Source of the DNA: Hirundichthys speculiger
Taxonomy: Eukaryota; Chordata; Actinopteri; Beloniformes; Exocoetidae
Direction of reading: 5' to 3'
DNA length: 64,000 nucleotides
Assembly (NCBI GenBank): GCA_018398805.1
Contig: JAGFBZ010000258.1
Location: forward strand, 372,001-436,000
Every line of letters starts with the position of its first letter. The first letter of the stretch is position 1. The notes under the pieces were generated by a model. The model saw nothing but the letters and a program-made list of their open reading frames with translations, did no database searches and had not been told where the DNA came from. Shown piece by piece: positions 59,127-64,000 of this stretch. A program made the translations under genes and the position numbers.

Positions 59127-62100
59127 ACAACCTGGCTACATAGGGTTAGGGTTGCATGATATAGGACATTTGCTTATATCTGATATTAATTGTCAATTTT
59201 AACTGAGACATTAAATCAACATTAAATTATAATGCTTCTATCATCATGGTATTAGGACCAAGCAGCAACATTCCCACTTTTGGATTGAAGCTCATCCAGG
59301 AAATATGTTTCTTTGCTGTTCCTCTACTGACCACTAGGCTGCAGAACAGAGCAACTCCTCATTGATTCCAGTGTTAAACTCTGCAACAGAATTAAATGTA
59401 TTTACAACCTGTTTCAAAAGATTTTTTTTTTTTTTACTGCATCAGATAAATTCATATGAAGTAATAAAGCTGACCAATCAGATCCCTGGACATTATTTGA
59501 GGGCATTTGATTGACAGCTAGCCATCAGCTCTGCCATTTGCTAAGACAGCTAGCACACACTTCGCATCATACTGAGTTCTCAGCGGTGAATAAAACCCTT
59601 ACAGATCATGGTCATATTTTAAGGAGAATAGATTTTCTTGTGCTTGTGTTGATTGCAGTAAAAGAGCACCTAAAAGTCTGTGGTAGGTCTGGAAGGATCT
59701 GAGAATGATGGACGGAGCTTAGCCATCCTTAACTGCAACAGTGGTGTCATGTCACCGCTGAAGCAACATTAGAGACCAGCGGTCCTGTTACCGGGATGAT
59801 TTACTGCAGGTCCCAGCGCAGTTCCACCTGGAAGAGTCCTAAATTATTTCCACGAGCAGCTCAGTTCAGCGGCGCACCAGCTGACGCTCAGAGCTGTTGG
59901 CCGAGAGCTCCCTCAGCCTCTTGACCGAGCTGAAGCCCGGAGTGCCTTCAGCCACTCTGATGGAGTGGGAACCTTCTAGACGAGATGGAACTGTGATTGT
60001 TTAAGCCCCAAGCAAACAATGAGAGTTTCAACTCAATTACAGATCAGGTCCATTTCAAGACAGGGACTTTCAGAGCACCAAGTGTAAGAATAGTCTTGTA
60101 ATAACAGCTATTCTGACAGTTTCAGCCTTGTTTTGGAGTCATGTACATGTGTTTTTTTTTTTTTTTTTTTTTTACCTTCGATATGCTCCATATTCTGCCT
60201 CTGATTGGCTCAGGCCCCAACATTTCTGTCCAACTGTGGCCCCAACCAAGCAATAGATATCAGCCAGTCAGAAGGCACAGAAGGGTGTATCTTCATGAAA
60301 CACAGTGAAATCCACTGAAATAAAGTATATGTGACACAAACAACTAGTTAGTTTTTTTGGCTAGTATAAAAAAAAAGTGCCTGTCTTGTGTATTTTTCCA
60401 TTCGCCGGCCCTCCAGTCGGCCTCTGAGTTAATGTCGGACACTGCCCACTTGAATTGGTTTCTATTTCCGTGATTATGTCTCACAATAAAGGAGTGCGTC
60501 GATGTTTCAGCCTCCAGTATTGTTCCCTTCTGTGGCCCAGGGGAGCAATAGAGGAAGTGAGCTGAAGCGTGCTCACACCCGTAGCCTTGGGTGGATATTT
60601 AGAGGCCCTCAGATCCCTTCTACTCGAGTTGTTGGCTGCCTCCCTGCCTCCCTCCTTGGCTGCGCCAGCTAACCGGAATCATCCTCAAATGAGAGCCTGC
60701 GCTGTCGTACTTCTGTCAGTTGGATCAGTGGATGGCCCTCTTGGGCAGGACGGGGTGGATGCTTCGAATCCCTCGTGAGCCGTGTACAGGAATCCGAGTC
60801 AAGCTGGCTGTTTTTTGCACAGAGTCACCGTGTTAATTGCTCGTGGAATAAGCATGTTATATTTGGTCTGTTTTCCTGTGCCGTGAGAGTTAGTCATTTA
60901 TCTCTTGTCGGAGGTGTGAAGCAGCAGACACCTGCAGCAGTTTTAGGATTACAGGAACATGAAATCGCCTTCTTCTGCACTGTAACATCCTTTTTCTCTC
61001 GATCCCGTCTGGTCTGCCCTCCTCCTCACGCTTGTCTCTCCTGCAGCGGTGAGAGCTGTTGTGTTTTGTGTTTGAGCCTTTTTGATGTCATGTGCCAGTG
61101 GATTCTGGTGTGAGTTTGCTTCCAGAGGTGGATCAACTCTGATAAAGTCAGATTTGGTTCCTTTAGGCAATTTTTTCTGCATTCACTAACATTCCTAGGA
61201 ACCTAATGATACATTATCATGAAACTGGCCTTGTTTTTTTTTTTTTTTTTTTTTTTATGATAACTGAGAACAAAGACCATAAATCCCTTGATGTTGTTGT
61301 TGTTGTTGTTGATCCACTAACCCTGTTTAAATTTGTGTTCTAAAAGTTTCATTACTACATTCCAGTATTTGGATGCTTTTGCATGTCATATGCAGTTAGA
61401 AAGCTGGAATATTTGACCTTTGACTATTACGTAAAACTAAAAATACCACCAGACGTAGACGTCAGCGCTGGTGAGGTTTCTCAATCCCAAATTTTTTTTT
61501 CTAACAACCACTATATTTCCACATTTGTGGTTAACTTTAAATCAGGAATGATGCTTTGTTTTTCAGCCTCTCCTTCCCTGTAAAAATCAAATCCATCTTT
61601 CATTGTCGTTTGTTCATTCATTGATTCTGCATTTAAGTGAGCATCAGGCGAGCTTATTTGTAAGTGTTTTAAAGGTAGAAATGAACATATTTAGGGTTTT
61701 AACTTCTCGTTTTCAATTAAATGAAACATCGGGTACAAAAAAGACGAGGGATCTGCTCATGAATCCACTCATCAAATATTGTTCAGTACTGCTGCAGCTT
61801 AAAGGGCCTCCAGATAATACCTTTAAGCTGCTTCCCTACCTTATCTTTGATATATTCTAAGCATCAACTGAGAAAGACAAGAAACATGTTTTCCAGGCTT
61901 TGTGCATCCTCCTCTAAGCACCAAGAAAAAGTAGTCAATAGTCAAACAAACAAACATGGCTTTTATCACTCCGTCTATACATTTTTTTTTATTGATCTAT
62001 GGAAAAAGGTAGATTGTATACCAAGTAAAATTTTAGAATTCATAAGAGCATATTAAGGTGTAGTATGTGTCTACTGGGAAGCTCAAAGAAAATAAAAAAC

Positions 62101-64000
62101 TTTGTTCAGTGCATTTGACCATGTTATTTCATACAAACTATATAAACTAAGACAGACTGGTGGAAAAAAATGGCTTAATCCTTAATCCTAACTAAAACTC
62201 CAAAAAAGCCACTCATATGGGAACCATATCAGCACCCTGTTGGGTCCTTCTGGGTTTCTTTTATATCATTTCTATTTGTGTTTTTAAACTACCTTTGAAG
62301 CTGAAGACACATTTCCACATTTGTGGATAATAAAGATTATTATTAGCCTATGATAGTGAAACACAACATGAAGAACGGTACCTTGGATCGACGTAGATCT
62401 CATGTCGAGATGAGGGGTTGTGTGATTCACGTTGCTCAAATGCCTCGCAATGAAAGTTAAGTTGAATTTGAATAATTACGGGTGACGTGATGAAAAACAT
62501 GGACAGTCAATAGGCTTTGTCACTTTAATCTGATGCTGACAACAGACAGCTCAGACGTCTAACGTACAGAATAGAAAGCCCAAAGTAGCAGATTATGGAG
62601 CCAACCACATCGTCTACAGAGCAAACACATTGTTACCAAAACTGCTACTTAGAACCAGTCTGATGCCTAAAAGACAAACCCAGGGCAAAACAACCCCACC
62701 AACCACTTCTTTACTTATAGTTATCGTTTCTCTTGCTGGTTGTTGGCTGCAAACTAAAAGATGCAACTTCAAAATTTGAGAGGCCTGCTTGTAGCCGTGG
62801 AGATTTTGGATCTCAAGTCATCATATATTGTTTGTGGAGGAAAAACTGTCCCCTGAGAAGCAGATGCCAGCGGTCAGCAGCATATTAGAGCTATGAAAGT
62901 AATTAAAACTGCACGCCATTTATCATTTGCAGAGCCGCCGCGTGCTAACTGGCTGATATCAGATTGCCTACATTGACTGACGAATATACGAGCATATGAA
63001 GAGGAGCAGTGAATGCTTAAAAACAGTGAATCATTACCGGCCCTCTGACAGGAAGTGAAACGGTTTGTGCAGGATTTGCTCATATTTTTCTATTAAAACT
63101 GGCTCTAAAATTCTACAGGAAATGACCAAAAAAAAAAAAAAAAAAAAAAAAGTGAAGACAAAAGCAGAGCAGGTGGGTTAGAGGGAGAAAGTGAGCCAGA
63201 GGTTAGCAAAGGTGATGCGCAGATGGACAGGAAAAAGGTGGAGCAGAGCGCTCCTGCACGCTTGAGGGCAAAGCAATAAATGGGCCGCCGTTAAAAACCA
63301 ATACCTGCTTATTAACTTCCTCGCTCTCATGGCTTGTAAAAGCCGGCGGAACAATGTTTGTATTGGCACTCTTCCCCTCCCTCGCGCTATCTCTCCTTCC
63401 AAACCCAAGGCTCTAACAAGGCAAGATACAATCAGAGTGGAAAGCTGGACGCGGCCCAAATTGCAGAAAAAGGACACCAGAGCTGGCAGTGCTGAGTGAC
63501 AGCCATGTTGGTTTCAGGCAGGAGCAGTTGAGTGGCTGCAGTTTTTTTGTGTTTTTTTTTTTTTTTTTTTTTTTTTTAAAGTGAAGAGGTGTGTGGTTTA
63601 TGTGGAGAATCTCTCTGAATGGCTCTCAGAGGGATGGTTGGGGGAGAAGACAGCAGAGCCTTGAGGTTTAGGCTTTTTTTTTTCTTTTTCTGGAGTGAAA
63701 CAGAACAGAGAGGAAAAGAATCAGTAAACAGCATCTCTGCTAGTTGCTTTGTCTGCCAGCTCTCCACCTCTACACATAACTCAAACACCGTCCCAGAGAT
63801 GTGTCAGCCGTCTAACAGAGTGTGTGCACCAAGTTCTGTGTGATGGCAAAATATGGGACTTGATGTATTAAGAAGGCGAAGTTCTATCCTGTTTGTCACA
63901 ATGTCCGTTACAAGGTCGTGTTTCTAAAGCATGTCACGGCAGGATCTCTTTCATTTTTCAGGTTTTCATAGAATTCTTTCAGATCTATTATTTAACACAG

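Larger units (their letters stand above)
58035..64000 (+). other. Next celf2 intron (incomplete)
   Basis: Starts GTGAGT at 58035. No further celf2 exon is seen up to the window end, so the intron is over 5.9 kb. It contains the (GT)n at 58115-58137, two adjacent AT palindromes at 59092-59126, T runs (60152-60173, 61236-61257, 63550-63577), an A run at 63129-63151 and TTG repeats at 61291-61311. The sequence at about 62290-62345, ending GGATAATAAAGATTATTATT, resembles the 3' tail of an L2/CR1-type LINE, but the evidence is weak. A 163-codon open frame at 58218-58709 has no recognisable domain. Confidence 0.6.

Noticed and set aside
58035..64000. Search for the next celf2 exon (starting Met-His-His-Pro)
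   Set aside because: No segment encoding this peptide between suitable splice sites was seen, so the exon is taken to lie beyond the window.

Overview
This is vertebrate, almost certainly teleost, nuclear DNA. The evidence is intron-split coding sequence with vertebrate splice sites, many dinucleotide microsatellites and poly-A/T runs, CpG-depleted sequence with a few CpG-rich islands, and fish-type DNA transposons (Tc1-like and hAT, with target-site duplications). Nothing prokaryotic is present: no operons, CRISPR or prophage. Only one protein-coding gene can be supported.

The gene is celf2 (CUGBP Elav-like family member 2, ETR-3 type RNA-binding protein) on the + strand, and only its 5' part lies in the window. 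Two coding exons are clear: 39422-39618 (start of the common protein and first half of RRM1) and 57952-58034 (RNP1 half of RRM1), separated by an intron of about 18.3 kb. A likely alternative first coding exon lies at 37577-37662 at the downstream edge of a CpG-rich block (about 36990-37576). It joins exon 39422 in frame and recreates the Ser-Asn-Gly-Thr-Ala stretch known before MNGAL in CELF2 isoforms. The remaining exons must lie beyond 64000, and other distal first exons probably lie before position 1.

Layout. 1-36989: upstream non-coding DNA (intergenic, or the intron of a distal-promoter transcript) holding two copies of a palindromic foldback element with 6-bp target duplications (1081-2058, 4673-5480), a 15-bp minisatellite (3056-3250), an interspersed repeat (8611-9013), a foldback element (17215-17840), a Tc1/mariner-type MITE (32711-33076), an element with an internal higher-order tandem array (34172-34844), and CpG-rich blocks near 31.5 and 33.4 kb. 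36990-39618: promoter region, candidate first exon, intron and first common exon. 39619-57951: the large intron, holding three decayed Tc1-like copies and three hAT-type insertions with perfect 8-bp target duplications, one nested in another. 58035-64000: start of the next intron.

The most interesting items are the alternative celf2 first exon, a 601-bp hAT element carrying a MADF-domain ORF next to a transposase remnant, and the palindromic foldback family with 6-bp target duplications. No previously undescribed cellular system is evident; the unusual material is transposon biology inside a conserved neuronal/muscle splicing-factor locus.
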